Source of the DNA: an alpha proteobacterium BAL199 | GTDB taxonomy: Bacteria > Pseudomonadota > Alphaproteobacteria > Thalassobaculales > Thalassobaculaceae | Direction: 5' to 3' | Assembly (NCBI GenBank): GCA_000171835.1 | Contig: ABHC01000012.1 | Span: 112,609 to 176,608 of the forward strand | Length of the DNA: 64,000 nucleotides | Part shown: piece after piece, positions 51,401-61,925 of the stretch | Numbering within the stretch: the first letter of the stretch is position 1 | Layout of the letters: every line of letters starts with the position of its first letter | Notes under the pieces: model-generated | Databases searched by the model: none | Told to the model about the DNA's origin: nothing | The model's input: only the letters and a program-made list of their open reading frames with translations | Translations under genes and position numbers: made by a program

Positions 51401-51972
51401 TTCTCGTCCTCGAGAAAGTGCCGCTGGAGTTCGACGTAGAGGCGGTCAGGAAACAGTCGCTGCAGATGCTGCAGAACGGACTCTGCGTCCGAGTCGCGAC
51501 CTTCCAGCAAGAGCCGGCCCATACCACCTCGCAGTCCCGCGGTCAGCGCGATCAGCCCCTCCGTGTGGCCTTCCAGCTCGTCCAGCGCAACCTGCGGTTC
51601 CTCTTCGCCGGAGGTCTCCATATAGGCCCGGCTGACGATCCCCATAAGGTTGCGGTAGCCGACCTCGGACTGCACCAACAGCAGGAGTTGGTCCGGAGGA
51701 ACATCACGACCGGCGACGACCCGGAGGCCTCGGCGATCAGGCTCGGCCGGGCGCCGAACGGCGAGTTGCACTCCGACGATCGGCTGCACACCCTCACCCG
51801 CAGCGGTCACCGAAAACTCCAACGCCCCGAATAGGTTACCACTGTCCGTCATCGAAACAGCCGGCATCCGATTCTGCTTTGCCAGCTTCACAAGCTGCTT
51901 GGCATGAATGGCGCCTTCGGCAAGCGAATAGACCGAGTGAACGCGCAGGTGGATGAAATCGGCATGGCTCAT
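48484..51972 (-). CDS. dnaE: DNA polymerase III subunit alpha
   Basis: 1162 aa, the full DnaE1 length. PHP domain at the N-terminus (HLRVHSVYSLAEGAI), palm with the catalytic acidic pair in MPDFDIDFCQDRRDEV and the third Asp region in KFDFLGLKTL, then the finger, helix-hairpin-helix and OB domains (about 980-1060). It is the main replicative polymerase. In related genomes it directly follows lolD; here a pentapeptide-repeat gene on the other strand lies between. Confidence 0.97.
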   Translation of the reverse strand: MSHADFIHLRVHSVYSLAEGAIHAKQLVKLAKQNRMPAVSMTDSGNLFGALEFSVTAAGEGVQPIVGVQLAVRRPAEPDRRGLRVVAGRDVPPDQLLLLVQSEVGYRNLMGIVSRAYMETSGEEEPQVALDELEGHTEGLIALTAGLRGGMGRLLLEGRDSDAESVLQHLQRLFPDRLYVELQRHFLEDENRIEGRLIDLAYARKIPLVATNEVFFADEDMHEAQDVLLCIAGSTTIGNPKRRRLTPHHRFKSSQEMRELFADLPEAVDNTVVVARRCAYMPRKLDPILPRFETEGGRSEAEELRAQAEAGLRARLDAHVLSAETPDDKHAEITRPYWDRLAMELGVIEQMGFPGYFLIVSDFIKWAKAQNIPVGPGRGSGAGSLVAYSLLITDLDPLRWGLLFERFLNPERVSMPDFDIDFCQDRRDEVIRYVQDKYGRDRVAQIITFGKLQARAALRDVGRVLEMPYGQVDRICKLVPNNPANPVTLAQAVTTEEELRRQRNADENVANLIRIALQLEGMYRNSSTHAAGVVIGDRPLSELVPLYRDPRSDMPVTQFNMKWVEPAGLVKFDFLGLKTLTVLQRAVDLLKEGGIALDLAKIPLEDEATYTMLARGESTGVFQLESSGMRDVLRRLRPDRFEDIIALVALYRPGPMANIPKYIACKHGDEQPDYMHPKLEPVLNETFGIMIYQEQVQQAAQLLSGYTLGGADLLRRAMGKKIKEEMDAQRERFVSGAVDNGVDQGQASGIFDQIAAFAGYGFNKSHAAAYALVAYQTAYLKANHPVEFLAASMTYDMGNTDKLNTFRQELQKLRIPLLPPDINRSRRDFAVERMPDGTMAIRYALAAVKNVGGAAMDALVSARDADRAFKSLGDFADRADPQQVNKRLLENLVKAGAFDGLHPNRAELFESLETVVRHVSAAASERGSSQVNLFAVDGGREPTRLRLKDRPDWPPMERLKEEFDALGFYLSAHPLDAYAESLGRLSVVPSDRAFAETRAKGGSTRLTLAGIVVGKQIRTSKSGNRFAFVQLTDRTGVFEVTLFSEVLASCRELLDAGIPLLVKADARIEDDAMRLLASRMEPLDKAVEQTAAGLEIHVRDTRALEPLRSLIAQEGRGRGRIRVVVPTGEGDVGIVLPEAYKVSSQLRGAVKAIPGIDFVREL

Positions 51973-52158
51973 GGATCACGGCTCCGGCGGCTGGATCGTG
52001 ATCATCCCATGGCTCAACGGCGAGGTCACTGACGACCCGGCAACGCAGGCGTCGATGCCGGTTCGGCGATGTTGCCGGAGCGTCCTCGAATGCCGACTCG
52101 GGGATGGCTCGTTAACCAGTTGTGATGCCCAAGGTTTACGAACTCTTTACCTGTAGCA

Positions 52159-53448
52159 ATGCAAGGTAGGTCTGCACCGAAGAATTTGGTCCGAACCTCA
52201 GGCAAAACAGCATCATCGATGGCTCCCGTACTTACCAGGCCAGTCAATGTTCCCTTCGAGACCGCCAAGGCGATCAAGGCTCACGAGTCCTATCTGAGCG
52301 GCCGCCCCAACGGCCGTCGGTTGGTGCTCAAGGGCGAGAATCTAAACGGAAAGACCCTCGATGGCCTGAAGCTGCAGCGCTCCATCATGACCGGCGCCAC
52401 CTTCAGCAAGGCGAGCGCCCGCCTTACCGACTTTTCGGATGCCGACCTGTTCGGCTGCGACTTCGCCAACGCCGACCTCATCTCGGCCAACTTCGAGAAG
52501 GCGGATCTGCGGGGCGTCAATTTCGCCATGGCGGACCTGTCCGGTGCCATCCTGCGCGGCGCCGATATGCGCCCCGGTCAGATCATGGCCTGGGGGCAGG
52601 AGGAAAAGCGCGAGACGAGTTTTGCCGACGCCACGCTGGATGGCGCGGACTTCTCCGGCTCCGACATGACCGAAGCGAACCTGTCGGTCAGCAGCGCAAA
52701 GGGCGCGGTGTTCCGCGACGTCATGCTGCACGCGGTCAACCTGTCCGGCGCCAACCTGTCCGGCGCCGATCTGTCCGGCTGCAACCTGAAGAACGCCAAC
52801 CTGACCGGCACGAATCTCGACGGCGCTAATCTGAAGGGCGCCAATCTGGCCGACGCCAACCTGCGCAACGTCGATCTGTCGAAGGCGATACTCGACAATA
52901 CCAACCTGATGGGCGCCATCCACCGGGATGCAGAGGTCAGCCTGCCTGAAGAAATCGAACAGGCACTCCGCTTCCACAGCACCTGGATTGCCAGCAACGG
53001 ACGCTTGGGGATGCGGGCCGAGTTCATCGGCAAGGATCTGAGCGGCTTGGACTTCTCCAGTTGCGACGTCCGGGGCGTTTCGTTCGACGAAGCGAATCTC
53101 AACGGCTCGGCGTTCGTTCGTTCAGAACTCTTTCTGACGTCGTTCCGCAAGGCCACGCTGGAAGGCGCCGATTTCTCGCTGGCCCGGCTCGCCGGCACCA
53201 ATTTCTCGGAATGTGTTCTGACCAACGCCAGCTTCGTCGGTGCCCGAATCGAGGGCGCCGAGATCCTGGACCCGAAGGGGCGGCGGACCGGCAAAAGCCT
53301 TCCGGCGCGTTTCCGCAGCGCCGACCTGCGGGATGCCAACTTCGTCGGCGCCATCCTCGATGGGGTCGATCTGACGGGCAGCGAACAGGCCGGGTCACGC
53401 TTGGACCAGTCGACCGTCAAGCAGGCTACCGGTCTCGTCGGCCGCTGA
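52159..53448 (+). CDS. Pentapeptide-repeat protein with two cap modules
   Basis: 429 aa. Two long runs of A(D/N)LxG-type repeats (about 95-137 and 190-250) and a third (about 285-410) should form right-handed quadrilateral beta-helices. Each major run is headed by a related non-repeat cap: IKAHESYLSGRPNGRRLVLKG (about 39-59) and LRFHSTWIASNGRLGMRAEF (about 270-289). No signal peptide or membrane segment is seen, so it is cytoplasmic. The start is uncertain: neither 52159 nor the ATG at 52219 has a good ribosome site. Some pentapeptide proteins bind DNA gyrase, but nothing here proves such a role. Location between lolD and dnaE, on the opposite strand, suggests insertion. Confidence 0.85.
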   Translation: MQGRSAPKNLVRTSGKTASSMAPVLTRPVNVPFETAKAIKAHESYLSGRPNGRRLVLKGENLNGKTLDGLKLQRSIMTGATFSKASARLTDFSDADLFGCDFANADLISANFEKADLRGVNFAMADLSGAILRGADMRPGQIMAWGQEEKRETSFADATLDGADFSGSDMTEANLSVSSAKGAVFRDVMLHAVNLSGANLSGADLSGCNLKNANLTGTNLDGANLKGANLADANLRNVDLSKAILDNTNLMGAIHRDAEVSLPEEIEQALRFHSTWIASNGRLGMRAEFIGKDLSGLDFSSCDVRGVSFDEANLNGSAFVRSELFLTSFRKATLEGADFSLARLAGTNFSECVLTNASFVGARIEGAEILDPKGRRTGKSLPARFRSADLRDANFVGAILDGVDLTGSEQAGSRLDQSTVKQATGLVGR

Positions 53449-53471
53449 CCCTAGTCACCGGTTTCAGCCTA

Positions 53472-54161
53472 TCAGCGCTTGAGTTCGGCTACTCGCCCGT
53501 CGCGGATTTCCAGCGTTCGGTCCATGGCGTGAGCCAGTTCCAGATTGTGCGTGGCAATCAGCGCCGCCAAGCCGGTTGCCCGCACGATCCGGGTCAACTG
53601 GGCGAACACGTCAGACGCGGTCTGCGGGTCGAGATTTCCCGTCGGCTCGTCGGCCAGCAGCACCTGCGGCACATTGGCGATCGCGCGGACGATGGCGACA
53701 CGCTGCTGCTCGCCTCCGGACAACCGGGCCGGTCGATGTGTGCCTCGACGCTCCAGCCCGACCATCTTGAGCAACTGGTCCGCACGCTCACCTGCCTCCG
53801 CGGCTGACAAGCCGGCGACCATCTGCGGGATCATGACGTTCTCGCGCGCCGAGAACTCAGGCAGCAAGTGATGGAACTGATACACGAAACCGATGGAGTC
53901 GCGCCGCAGCTTGGTGCGGCCGGAATCGCCCAGTCCGGCGCAGTCCTTGCCATCGATCAGCACCTGACCGCTGGTCGGCGCTTCTAGAAGTCCGGCGATG
54001 TGCAACAGGGTCGACTTGCCTGCACCGGATGGTCCGACCAGCGCCACGATCTCGCCAGGTCGCAGAGCAAGATCAACGCCGCGCAGAATATCGAGGGCGG
54101 TATCCCCCGATCCGAAACGCCGGGTGACATCCTTAAGCCACAGCACCGGATCGCTATTCAT
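53472..54161 (-). CDS. lolD: Lipoprotein-releasing ABC transporter ATP-binding protein LolD
   Basis: 229 aa. Walker [10 protein letters not shown] (about 43-51), signature LSGGEQQR, Walker [10 protein letters not shown] and the switch His in IATHNLE are intact. With LolC/E it extracts lipoproteins from the inner membrane. The start is set by an 8-bp overlap with the end of lolC/E (ATGAATAG), which excludes the longer in-frame start. Confidence 0.95.
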   Translation of the reverse strand: MNSDPVLWLKDVTRRFGSGDTALDILRGVDLALRPGEIVALVGPSGAGKSTLLHIAGLLEAPTSGQVLIDGKDCAGLGDSGRTKLRRDSIGFVYQFHHLLPEFSARENVMIPQMVAGLSAAEAGERADQLLKMVGLERRGTHRPARLSGGEQQRVAIVRAIANVPQVLLADEPTGNLDPQTASDVFAQLTRIVRATGLAALIATHNLELAHAMDRTLEIRDGRVAELKR

Positions 54162-55401
54162 AGCGAAGCGCCTCAACCGGATCGATTCGCGCAGCCCGCC
54201 ACGCCGGATAGATCGTTGCCGCAAAGCTGAGGACCAGCGCCATGGTGATGACCGTGCCCACCTCCCACGGATCGACCTCAGCCGGCATCTTGCTCAGGAA
54301 GTAGATCATCGGATCGAAAATGGTCACCCCGGTCAGCTTCTGCAGCCCTTGCCGGATCGCCTCGATGTTCTCGCAGAACAGCAGGCCGAGCGCCGATCCG
54401 AACGCGGTACCGAGCACGCCGACGCTGGCCCCGGTCATGAAGAAGATCCGCGTGATCATGCCGCGGGTTGCGCCCATCGTGCGCAGCACCGCGATGTCCC
54501 GCCCCTTGTCCTTCACCAGCATGATCAGCGAACTGATGATGTTGAACGCAGCGACCAGAATGATCAGTGTCAGAATCAAAAACATTACATTACGTTCGAC
54601 TTGTAATGCATTGAAAAAACTGGAATTTTGTTGTTGCCAGTCGAAGAAATACAGGTCGCTCGGCAATGCCTCCAGGAGCGGCAGGCGGTAGCGACGGATG
54701 TTGTTCGGATCGGTGGTGAAGATCTCGAGCGCGTTGACCGTCTGTCCCGATTGGAAGAACACCTGCGCCGCCTCCATCGGCATGTAGACGAAGGTGTTGT
54801 CGTACTCGAACATGCCGACATTGAAGAGGCCGACGATGTCATAGGCCTTGGTGCGCGGAATGCTGCCCATCACCGTCACCGCGCTGGTCGGCGAGATCAG
54901 CGTCACCTTGTCGCCAACCCCCAGCCGCAACCGCTCAGCCAAGCGCTGGCCCAGGATGATGGCGTCGCGGCCTTCGAATCGATCCAGCGATCCGCCAATG
55001 ATGTTCTGGGCGATCAACCGCTTGGCCTTCATGTCGGTCGGTCGCAAGCCGCGAACAACAGCGCCCGATGCTGAGCCGTTCGCCACCAGCATCGCCTGGC
55101 CTTCGACCTGCGGCGTGACGCTGAATATGCCGGGAATCGACGCGACCTGCACCGCGACCTGGTCGAAATCCTCTATGTGTCCGGTCCGGGAATAGACCGC
55201 GGCGTGGCCATTCAATCCGAGAATCCGTCCCATCAACTCGGTCCGGAAGCCGTTCATCACGCTCATCACGATAATCAGGGTCGCCACGCCAAGACCGATC
55301 CCCAGCAGCGAAAACCCGGCAATGACCGAGATGAATCCTTCCTGGCGACGGGCGCGCAGATAGCGCATCGCCAGCATCCGCTCGAAGGCCCCGAAAATCA
55401 T
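54154..55401 (-). CDS. lolC: Lipoprotein-releasing ABC transporter permease LolC/E
   Basis: 415 aa with one N-terminal and three C-terminal membrane helices around a periplasmic domain, the FtsX-fold layout. It begins [23 protein letters not shown] and ends [15 protein letters not shown]. Only one permease gene is present, as in alphaproteobacteria where a single LolF-like protein forms a homodimer. It overlaps lolD by 8 bp, with proS 46 bp upstream. Confidence 0.93.
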   Translation of the reverse strand: MIFGAFERMLAMRYLRARRQEGFISVIAGFSLLGIGLGVATLIIVMSVMNGFRTELMGRILGLNGHAAVYSRTGHIEDFDQVAVQVASIPGIFSVTPQVEGQAMLVANGSASGAVVRGLRPTDMKAKRLIAQNIIGGSLDRFEGRDAIILGQRLAERLRLGVGDKVTLISPTSAVTVMGSIPRTKAYDIVGLFNVGMFEYDNTFVYMPMEAAQVFFQSGQTVNALEIFTTDPNNIRRYRLPLLEALPSDLYFFDWQQQNSSFFNALQVERNVMFLILTLIILVAAFNIISSLIMLVKDKGRDIAVLRTMGATRGMITRIFFMTGASVGVLGTAFGSALGLLFCENIEAIRQGLQKLTGVTIFDPMIYFLSKMPAEVDPWEVGTVITMALVLSFAATIYPAWRAARIDPVEALRYE

Positions 55402-55447
55402 CCGGACAGTCTCCTCGAGGACAACGACGATGGTGAGCGGCGGGCGA

Positions 55448-56761
55448 TCACCCGATCAGCCGGTTCAGCGCGGCGTCCGGTGTCATCTCGTCCTTCGCGC
55501 CGGTCTTGCGGTTCTTCATCTCGACGATACCGTTCGCCAGCCCGCGCGGCCCGACGACGACCTGCCAGGGCAGACCGATCAGATCCATGCCAGCCAGCTT
55601 GGCGCCGGGACGCTCGTCGCGATCATCCATCAGCACCTCGATGCCGGCCTTCAGAAGCTTGCCGTAAAGGCCTTCGGTCGCGGAGTCGCAAGCGGCATCG
55701 CCGACCTTGAGATTGACCAGACCAACCTTGAACGGCGCGACCGGTTCCGGCCAGACGATCCCGGCATCGTCGTGCGAGGCCTCGATGATGCCCCCGACGA
55801 GGCGCGACACGCCAACGCCGTACGAGCCCATGTGGACCGTCACGTCCTTACCGTCCGGACCCGCCACCTTCGCGCCTAGAGGATCGGAGTACTTGGTGCC
55901 GAAATAGAAGATATGCCCAACCTCGATGCCACGGGTACGGACCAGATCGGCCTCGGCTACCGGGCAGGTTGCGGGGTCATGCTTCTCGTCGGTCGCGGCG
56001 TAACGCGCCAGGCACGCATCGACGATCGGCTGCAGGTCGGCGTCGTAGTCAACCGTTGCCGGCACCGCTTCGGACGTCAGCCAGTCCTTGTGACAGAACA
56101 CTTCGCTCTCGCCGGTGTCCGCCAGGATGATGAATTCATGGCTGAGGTCCCCGCCGATCGGACCGGAGTCCGCGGCCATTGGGATGGCCTTCAGGCCCAA
56201 CCGGTCGAAAGTCTTCAAATAGGCCACGAACTGCCGATTGTAGGCGCGCTTCGCTGCCTCGAAATCGAGATCGAACGAATAGGCGTCCTTCATCAGGAAC
56301 TCACGTCCCCGCATCACGCCAAAGCGCGGGCGGACCTCGTCCCGGAACTTCCACTGGATGTGGTACAGCCGGCCCGGCAGCGCCTTGTAGCTCCGCACGT
56401 GGGTCCGGAAAATGTCGGTGATCACTTCCTCATTGGTCGGCCCGAACAGCATATCGCGGTCGTGTCGGTCCTTGATGCGGAGCATCTCCTTGCCGTAGTC
56501 GTCGTATCGGCCGCTCTCGCGCCACAGATCGGCCGACTGGATCGTCGGCATCAAGACCTCCTGCCAGCCGGCGGCATCCTGCTCCTCGCGGACCACCTGT
56601 TCGATCTTCTTGAGGACCCGCAACCCCAACGGCAGCCAGGAGTAGATCCCGGCGCTCGCCTGCTGGATCATCCCGGCACGCAGCATCAGCCGATGCGAGA
56701 CGATCTCCGCGTCGCGGGGGGTATCCTTCATCGTGGGCAGAAAATATCCGGAAAGACGCAT
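55448..56761 (-). CDS. proS: Prolyl-tRNA synthetase (short type without editing insertion)
   Basis: 437 aa. Class II motifs are seen as [21 protein letters not shown] (motif 2 region) and [16 protein letters not shown] (motif 3). Between motifs 2 and 3 the roughly 180-residue INS editing domain of longer bacterial ProS is absent, as usual in alphaproteobacteria. The ATG giving [10 protein letters not shown] is chosen; one four codons upstream is possible. A separate Ala-tRNA(Pro) deacylase would be expected elsewhere in the genome. Confidence 0.95.
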   Translation of the reverse strand: MRLSGYFLPTMKDTPRDAEIVSHRLMLRAGMIQQASAGIYSWLPLGLRVLKKIEQVVREEQDAAGWQEVLMPTIQSADLWRESGRYDDYGKEMLRIKDRHDRDMLFGPTNEEVITDIFRTHVRSYKALPGRLYHIQWKFRDEVRPRFGVMRGREFLMKDAYSFDLDFEAAKRAYNRQFVAYLKTFDRLGLKAIPMAADSGPIGGDLSHEFIILADTGESEVFCHKDWLTSEAVPATVDYDADLQPIVDACLARYAATDEKHDPATCPVAEADLVRTRGIEVGHIFYFGTKYSDPLGAKVAGPDGKDVTVHMGSYGVGVSRLVGGIIEASHDDAGIVWPEPVAPFKVGLVNLKVGDAACDSATEGLYGKLLKAGIEVLMDDRDERPGAKLAGMDLIGLPWQVVVGPRGLANGIVEMKNRKTGAKDEMTPDAALNRLIG

Positions 56762-56857
56762 GACCCTACTCATGTCGAGGCGGCAAGGCGCGCACTCTAT
56801 GAAAGGGGGTCGGGCGTGTCCAAGGGAAATGCCGCGACCTGCGGCCCATCCCGCAAA

Positions 56858-57373
56858 TCAGAGACTCGTTCCGCGCAGATTGAAGTTGAGCATCGAAATC
56901 CAAAACCGCTCCAGGTCCCGGAACGATGTGCGGGCGGCGCTTAGATCTTCGTGAGCAATCTTGGCCTCGGCCAACGCAACAGCGTGGCGATCAAACATGT
57001 CGTTGATCTGTGCACAGAGCGCCAAGCCTTTGTCCGAGAGCCGGACGCGGATCGATCGCCGATCATGCGTCGACCGTTCCTGCACCAAGTAGCCGTTCTC
57101 GACCATCTTGCGGACGTTGTAGGACACGTTGGAGCCGAGGTAGTAGCCGCGGTTGGTCAATTCACCGACCGTCAACTCCTCCTGTCCGATGTTGAACAGG
57201 ATTAGCGCCTGGATGTTGTTGATGTCTTCAACACCAATGCGATCAAGCTCGGTCTTCACCACCTCGAGGAACTGCCGGTGCAGCCGCTCGATCAGCTTGA
57301 TCGCCTCAAGGTACTCACGTCGGACCACGGAGCCCTCGTCGGTCGGTGAAATAACGGTATCGGAGGTCGGCAT
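56858..57373 (-). CDS. MarR family transcriptional regulator, LdtR-like
   Basis: 171 aa. A winged helix with NIQALILFNIGQEELTVGEL and RGYYLGSNVSYNVRKMVENGY followed by the wing DRRSIRVRLSDKG. These phrases are close to LdtR of rhizobia and Liberibacter, a MarR protein that controls its own gene and an L,D-transpeptidase gene. No transpeptidase gene is in the window. It lies between the valine genes and proS, with an inverted repeat upstream. Confidence 0.82.
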   Translation of the reverse strand: MPTSDTVISPTDEGSVVRREYLEAIKLIERLHRQFLEVVKTELDRIGVEDINNIQALILFNIGQEELTVGELTNRGYYLGSNVSYNVRKMVENGYLVQERSTHDRRSIRVRLSDKGLALCAQINDMFDRHAVALAEAKIAHEDLSAARTSFRDLERFWISMLNFNLRGTSL

Positions 57374-57424
57374 GTTCGCAGTCTAACCGATCATCTCAAC
57401 CACGGGAAACCTCACTCGGCATCT

Positions 57425-57455
57425 AAAGCATTGACCCATTTTAATCAAAGGCTTT
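57425..57455. promoter_or_regulatory. Inverted repeat upstream of the MarR gene, possible operator
   Basis: AAAGCATTGA (57425-57434) and TCAAAGGCTTT (57445-57455) form an imperfect inverted repeat with a 10-bp A+T-rich spacer, about 52-82 bp before the marR start. This is where autoregulation by a MarR dimer would be expected. Binding is inferred. Confidence 0.4.
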
Positions 57456-57472
57456 CGATCCTTGCCGAACAA

Positions 57473-58354
57473 TCATCTCTCGCGAAGCATCTGGATGATG
57501 CCGGAGAAATCCACCGCGCCGTGGCCGCTTTCCACATATTCCTTGAAGAGTCGGGCGGCTTCATGGCCGAGCGGCGTACTGGCGTTGGATGCCTCGGCCG
57601 CATCCTGCGCGAGCAACAGATCCTTCAGCATCATCGACGCCGTGAACCCCGGTTTGAAATCCCGATTCGACGGTGCCGACTCGACCAGGCCGGGCACCGG
57701 GCAATACGACGTCATGGCCCAACTCTGCCCCGACGCTTTCGACGCAATCGCAAACAGCCGCGCGGTATCCAGCCCCAGCTTCTCTGCCATGACGAACGCT
57801 TCGCTCACGGCGACCATCGAAATCCCGAGCATCATGTTGTTGCAGATCTTGGCGGCCTGCCCGTTTCCCGATCCGCCGGCGTGCACGATCGTCTTGCCCA
57901 TGGCCTGCAGGAACGGTTCGGCGCGCTTGAACGCCGCATCCGCCCCACCCACCATGAACGTCAGCGTCGCGCCGGCCGCGCCGGCGACACCACCGGACAC
58001 CGGGGCATCGACCATTGGCAGCCCGGCCGCCTCTGCGTCGGCCGCCACGGCCCGCGCACTCTCCACATCGATGGTCGAGCAATCGATCAACAACGTTCCC
58101 TTTGGGGCACGTCCGATCACCGAGTCGCCATAGACCGTCCGCACGTGCTGGCCCGCCGGCAACATGGTCACGATCACCTCGGCACTGTCCACGGCGCCCG
58201 CCGCGCTGGTTGCCGCGGCCCCGCCGCCGGCGACCAGCGCCTGGATCTGAGTTTCGGCCATGTCAAAGCCCCGGACCACATGGCCGGCCTTGGCCAGATT
58301 CAAGGCCATGGGTAGGCCCATATTGCCCAGTCCGATGAACCCGATTGTCGCCAT
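57473..58354 (-). CDS. mmsB: 3-hydroxyisobutyrate dehydrogenase
   Basis: 293 aa. NAD loop GFIGLGNMGLPMA (about 5-17), substrate motif DAPVSGGVAGA (about 115-125) and the catalytic Lys in GNGQAAKICNN. It oxidises 3-hydroxyisobutyrate to methylmalonate semialdehyde in valine breakdown. GGGAG precedes the ATG at 58354. It is the third gene of the valine trio; mmsA is not in the window. Confidence 0.93.
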   Translation of the reverse strand: MATIGFIGLGNMGLPMALNLAKAGHVVRGFDMAETQIQALVAGGGAAATSAAGAVDSAEVIVTMLPAGQHVRTVYGDSVIGRAPKGTLLIDCSTIDVESARAVAADAEAAGLPMVDAPVSGGVAGAAGATLTFMVGGADAAFKRAEPFLQAMGKTIVHAGGSGNGQAAKICNNMMLGISMVAVSEAFVMAEKLGLDTARLFAIASKASGQSWAMTSYCPVPGLVESAPSNRDFKPGFTASMMLKDLLLAQDAAEASNASTPLGHEAARLFKEYVESGHGAVDFSGIIQMLRER

Positions 58355-58436
58355 GGTCACTTCTCCCTCGGTCCAAGTCGTACCGGTGCGGCCACCGATG
58401 ATGCTCGCGGCGCGTGGCTCTCCGGTCAAGCCAGCG

Positions 58437-59522
58437 TCACAGCGAAAATTCGCGATCCGGGATTACCGCGAAAAACTGATCGACGAGACTGTCGCTCACG
58501 CCGGCCAGCGATTCGGGCTGCCATTTCGGTGCATGGTCCTTGTCGATCAGGATGGCCCGGACGCCTTCAAAAAACTCCGTGCCCGCCATGCAGTGCTGTG
58601 ACATCCGGTATTCCATGGTCAGCACGTCGACCAGCTTAGACATGTCCCGGCCGCGCCGCAGCTGTTCGAAGCTGATCTTGAGACTGGTCGGACATTTGTG
58701 GCGCAACGTCGCCGCGGTCTCTGCGGCGAACTCCGAACCTCCGGCAGCCTCCCGGTCGAGCGACTCGAGAATGCCCTCCACCGACGTGGCCGAGAAACAG
58801 CGATCGATCATCGACCGGTGCTCCGCCATCGGATCGATCCCGGGCGCCTCGGAAAACCGTCCAAGGACATCGTTGATCGCCGACCGTCCGTCATCCGACT
58901 CGTTGATCGTCGTGGCAAGCGCTGCTTCCAGCCCCTCCAGACGCGCACTCGGCACGTAGTGCGTGGCGATTCCGAGGGCAACGGCGCCGGCAGCGTCAAG
59001 CCGTGCACCGGTCAGCGCCAGATAGAGCCCCATGGCCCCCGGCAGGCGCGGCAGGAACCAGCCTCCACCGACATCGGGGAACAAGCCGATGGTGGTCTCC
59101 GGCATCGCGAACATCAGCCGCTCGGTCACAATCCGGTGCGAACCGTGCACCGACAGGCCGACGCCTCCGCCCATGGTCACACCGTCCAGGATCGCCACGT
59201 AAGGCTTGGAGAACGCATGGATGGCATGATTCAGCCGGTATTCTTCCAGGAAGAAGGTTCGCGACAGCTCTGACGGCCCCTTCCCGCCCAGGTCGTCGAC
59301 AATCGAGCGGTACACCGCGCGGACATCGCCGCCGGCGCAGAACGCCCTCTCACCCTCGCCCTTGATGACGACGGCCTTGATCGAATCGTCGTCGTCCCAG
59401 GCTTCCACCTTGGGATGCATGGCGCGGATCATATCCAGGGTCAGAGCGTTCAACGCTTTGGAGCGGGTCAACTCGATGGTGGCCAGCCCGCCCTCGGCGG
59501 CAAAGCGAATTTCGTCAGACAC
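58437..59522 (-). CDS. 3-hydroxyisobutyryl-CoA hydrolase (crotonase fold)
   Basis: 361 aa, longer than a simple hydratase. RAFCAGGDVRAVY (about 60-72), DGVTMGGGVGLSVHGSHRIV and PETTIGLFPDVGGGW carry the oxyanion hole, catalytic Glu and Asp of 3-hydroxyisobutyryl-CoA hydrolases. It frees 3-hydroxyisobutyrate from CoA. It lies between the acyl-CoA dehydrogenase and mmsB genes, which supports this assignment over plain enoyl-CoA hydratase. Confidence 0.9.
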   Translation of the reverse strand: MSDEIRFAAEGGLATIELTRSKALNALTLDMIRAMHPKVEAWDDDDSIKAVVIKGEGERAFCAGGDVRAVYRSIVDDLGGKGPSELSRTFFLEEYRLNHAIHAFSKPYVAILDGVTMGGGVGLSVHGSHRIVTERLMFAMPETTIGLFPDVGGGWFLPRLPGAMGLYLALTGARLDAAGAVALGIATHYVPSARLEGLEAALATTINESDDGRSAINDVLGRFSEAPGIDPMAEHRSMIDRCFSATSVEGILESLDREAAGGSEFAAETAATLRHKCPTSLKISFEQLRRGRDMSKLVDVLTMEYRMSQHCMAGTEFFEGVRAILIDKDHAPKWQPESLAGVSDSLVDQFFAVIPDREFSL

Positions 59523-59561
59523 AGTCGTCTCCAGAACTCGGTCAAATGGGGTCGGCGAAGG

Positions 59562-60704
59562 TCAGTCGGCCAGCAGCTTGCGGCCGATGATCACGCGCAT
59601 GATCTCGTTGGTGCCCTCCAGGATGCGGTGCACCCGCAGATCGCGCAGCAGCCTCTCCACCGGGAAGTCCTTGAGGTAGCCGTAGCCTCCGTGCAGCTGC
59701 AGCGCCTCGTCGACGATCTTGAATCCGATGTCGGTGGCGAAGCGTTTAGCCATGGCGGCATGCAGCGTCGCGTCCGGCGACTTCGCATCCAGGCTGGCCG
59801 CCGCCCGATGGGTCAGCAGCCGTGCGGCGTCCAGTTCGGTCGCCATGTCGGCGAGACGGAACTGGGTTGCCTGGAAATCGGCTATCGACTTGCCGAACTG
59901 CTTGCGCTCCTTCACGTAGCTGAGCGCCTGCTCAAGCGCCGCCCGGGCACCGCCGAGCGAACAGGCGGCGATGTTGATGCGGCCACCATCCAGCCCCTGC
60001 ATCGCGATCCGGAAGCCTTCGCCTTCGGTCCCGACCAGGTTCTCCGCCGGAACCTTGCAGTCCTCGAATGTCACCATGGCGGTCGGCTGGCTGTTCCAGC
60101 CGAGCTTGCGTTCTTTCTTGCCGAAGCTCAGCCCCGGTGTGTCCTTCTCCACCAGGATGCAGGACACGCCCTTCGGCCCATCACCGCCGGTCCGGCACAT
60201 CACCGCGTAGACGTCGCTGGTGCCGGCGCCGGAGATGAAGGCCTTACCGCCGTTCAGCATGTAGTGGGAATTTCCGACCTTCTCGGCTTTGGTCTTCAGC
60301 GCCGCCGCATCAGAGCCGGAACCAGGCTCGGTGAGGCAATAGCTGGCGACCGTCTCCATCGAAGTGAGCGACGGCAGGAAGCGCTGGCGCACGTCCTCGG
60401 AGCCGAAGCGGTCGACCATCCAGGAGACCATGTTGTGGATCGACAGGAAGGCCGCAGTCGACACGCAGCCGGCCGACAGCTCCTCGAAGATCAGCGCCGC
60501 ATCAAGTCGGCCGAGACCGGAGCCACCGACGTCGTCTCGCACGTAGATTCCGGCGAGGCCAAGGGCGGCCGCCTCTTTCAGGACATCGACCGGAAACACC
60601 TCCTCGGCGTCCCAGGCCGCTGCGTTCGGCGCCAGCTTTTCCTGCGCGAACGCGCGTGCCATGTCCCGGATCGCCTGCTGCTCTTCGGTGAGCGCAAAAT
60701 CCAT
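59562..60704 (-). CDS. Acyl-CoA dehydrogenase, probably isobutyryl-CoA dehydrogenase
   Basis: 380 aa. Full three-domain flavoenzyme with [18 protein letters not shown] at the FAD site, [19 protein letters not shown] and the catalytic Glu at its usual place in [10 protein letters not shown] near the C-terminus. The company of 3-hydroxyisobutyryl-CoA hydrolase and mmsB points to isobutyryl-CoA. It is the first gene of the valine trio, divergent from hemB. Confidence 0.92.
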   Translation of the reverse strand: MDFALTEEQQAIRDMARAFAQEKLAPNAAAWDAEEVFPVDVLKEAAALGLAGIYVRDDVGGSGLGRLDAALIFEELSAGCVSTAAFLSIHNMVSWMVDRFGSEDVRQRFLPSLTSMETVASYCLTEPGSGSDAAALKTKAEKVGNSHYMLNGGKAFISGAGTSDVYAVMCRTGGDGPKGVSCILVEKDTPGLSFGKKERKLGWNSQPTAMVTFEDCKVPAENLVGTEGEGFRIAMQGLDGGRINIAACSLGGARAALEQALSYVKERKQFGKSIADFQATQFRLADMATELDAARLLTHRAAASLDAKSPDATLHAAMAKRFATDIGFKIVDEALQLHGGYGYLKDFPVERLLRDLRVHRILEGTNEIMRVIIGRKLLAD

Positions 60705-60706
60705 GA

Positions 60707-61921
<1,215 letters not shown>

Positions 61922-61925
61922 CCCC

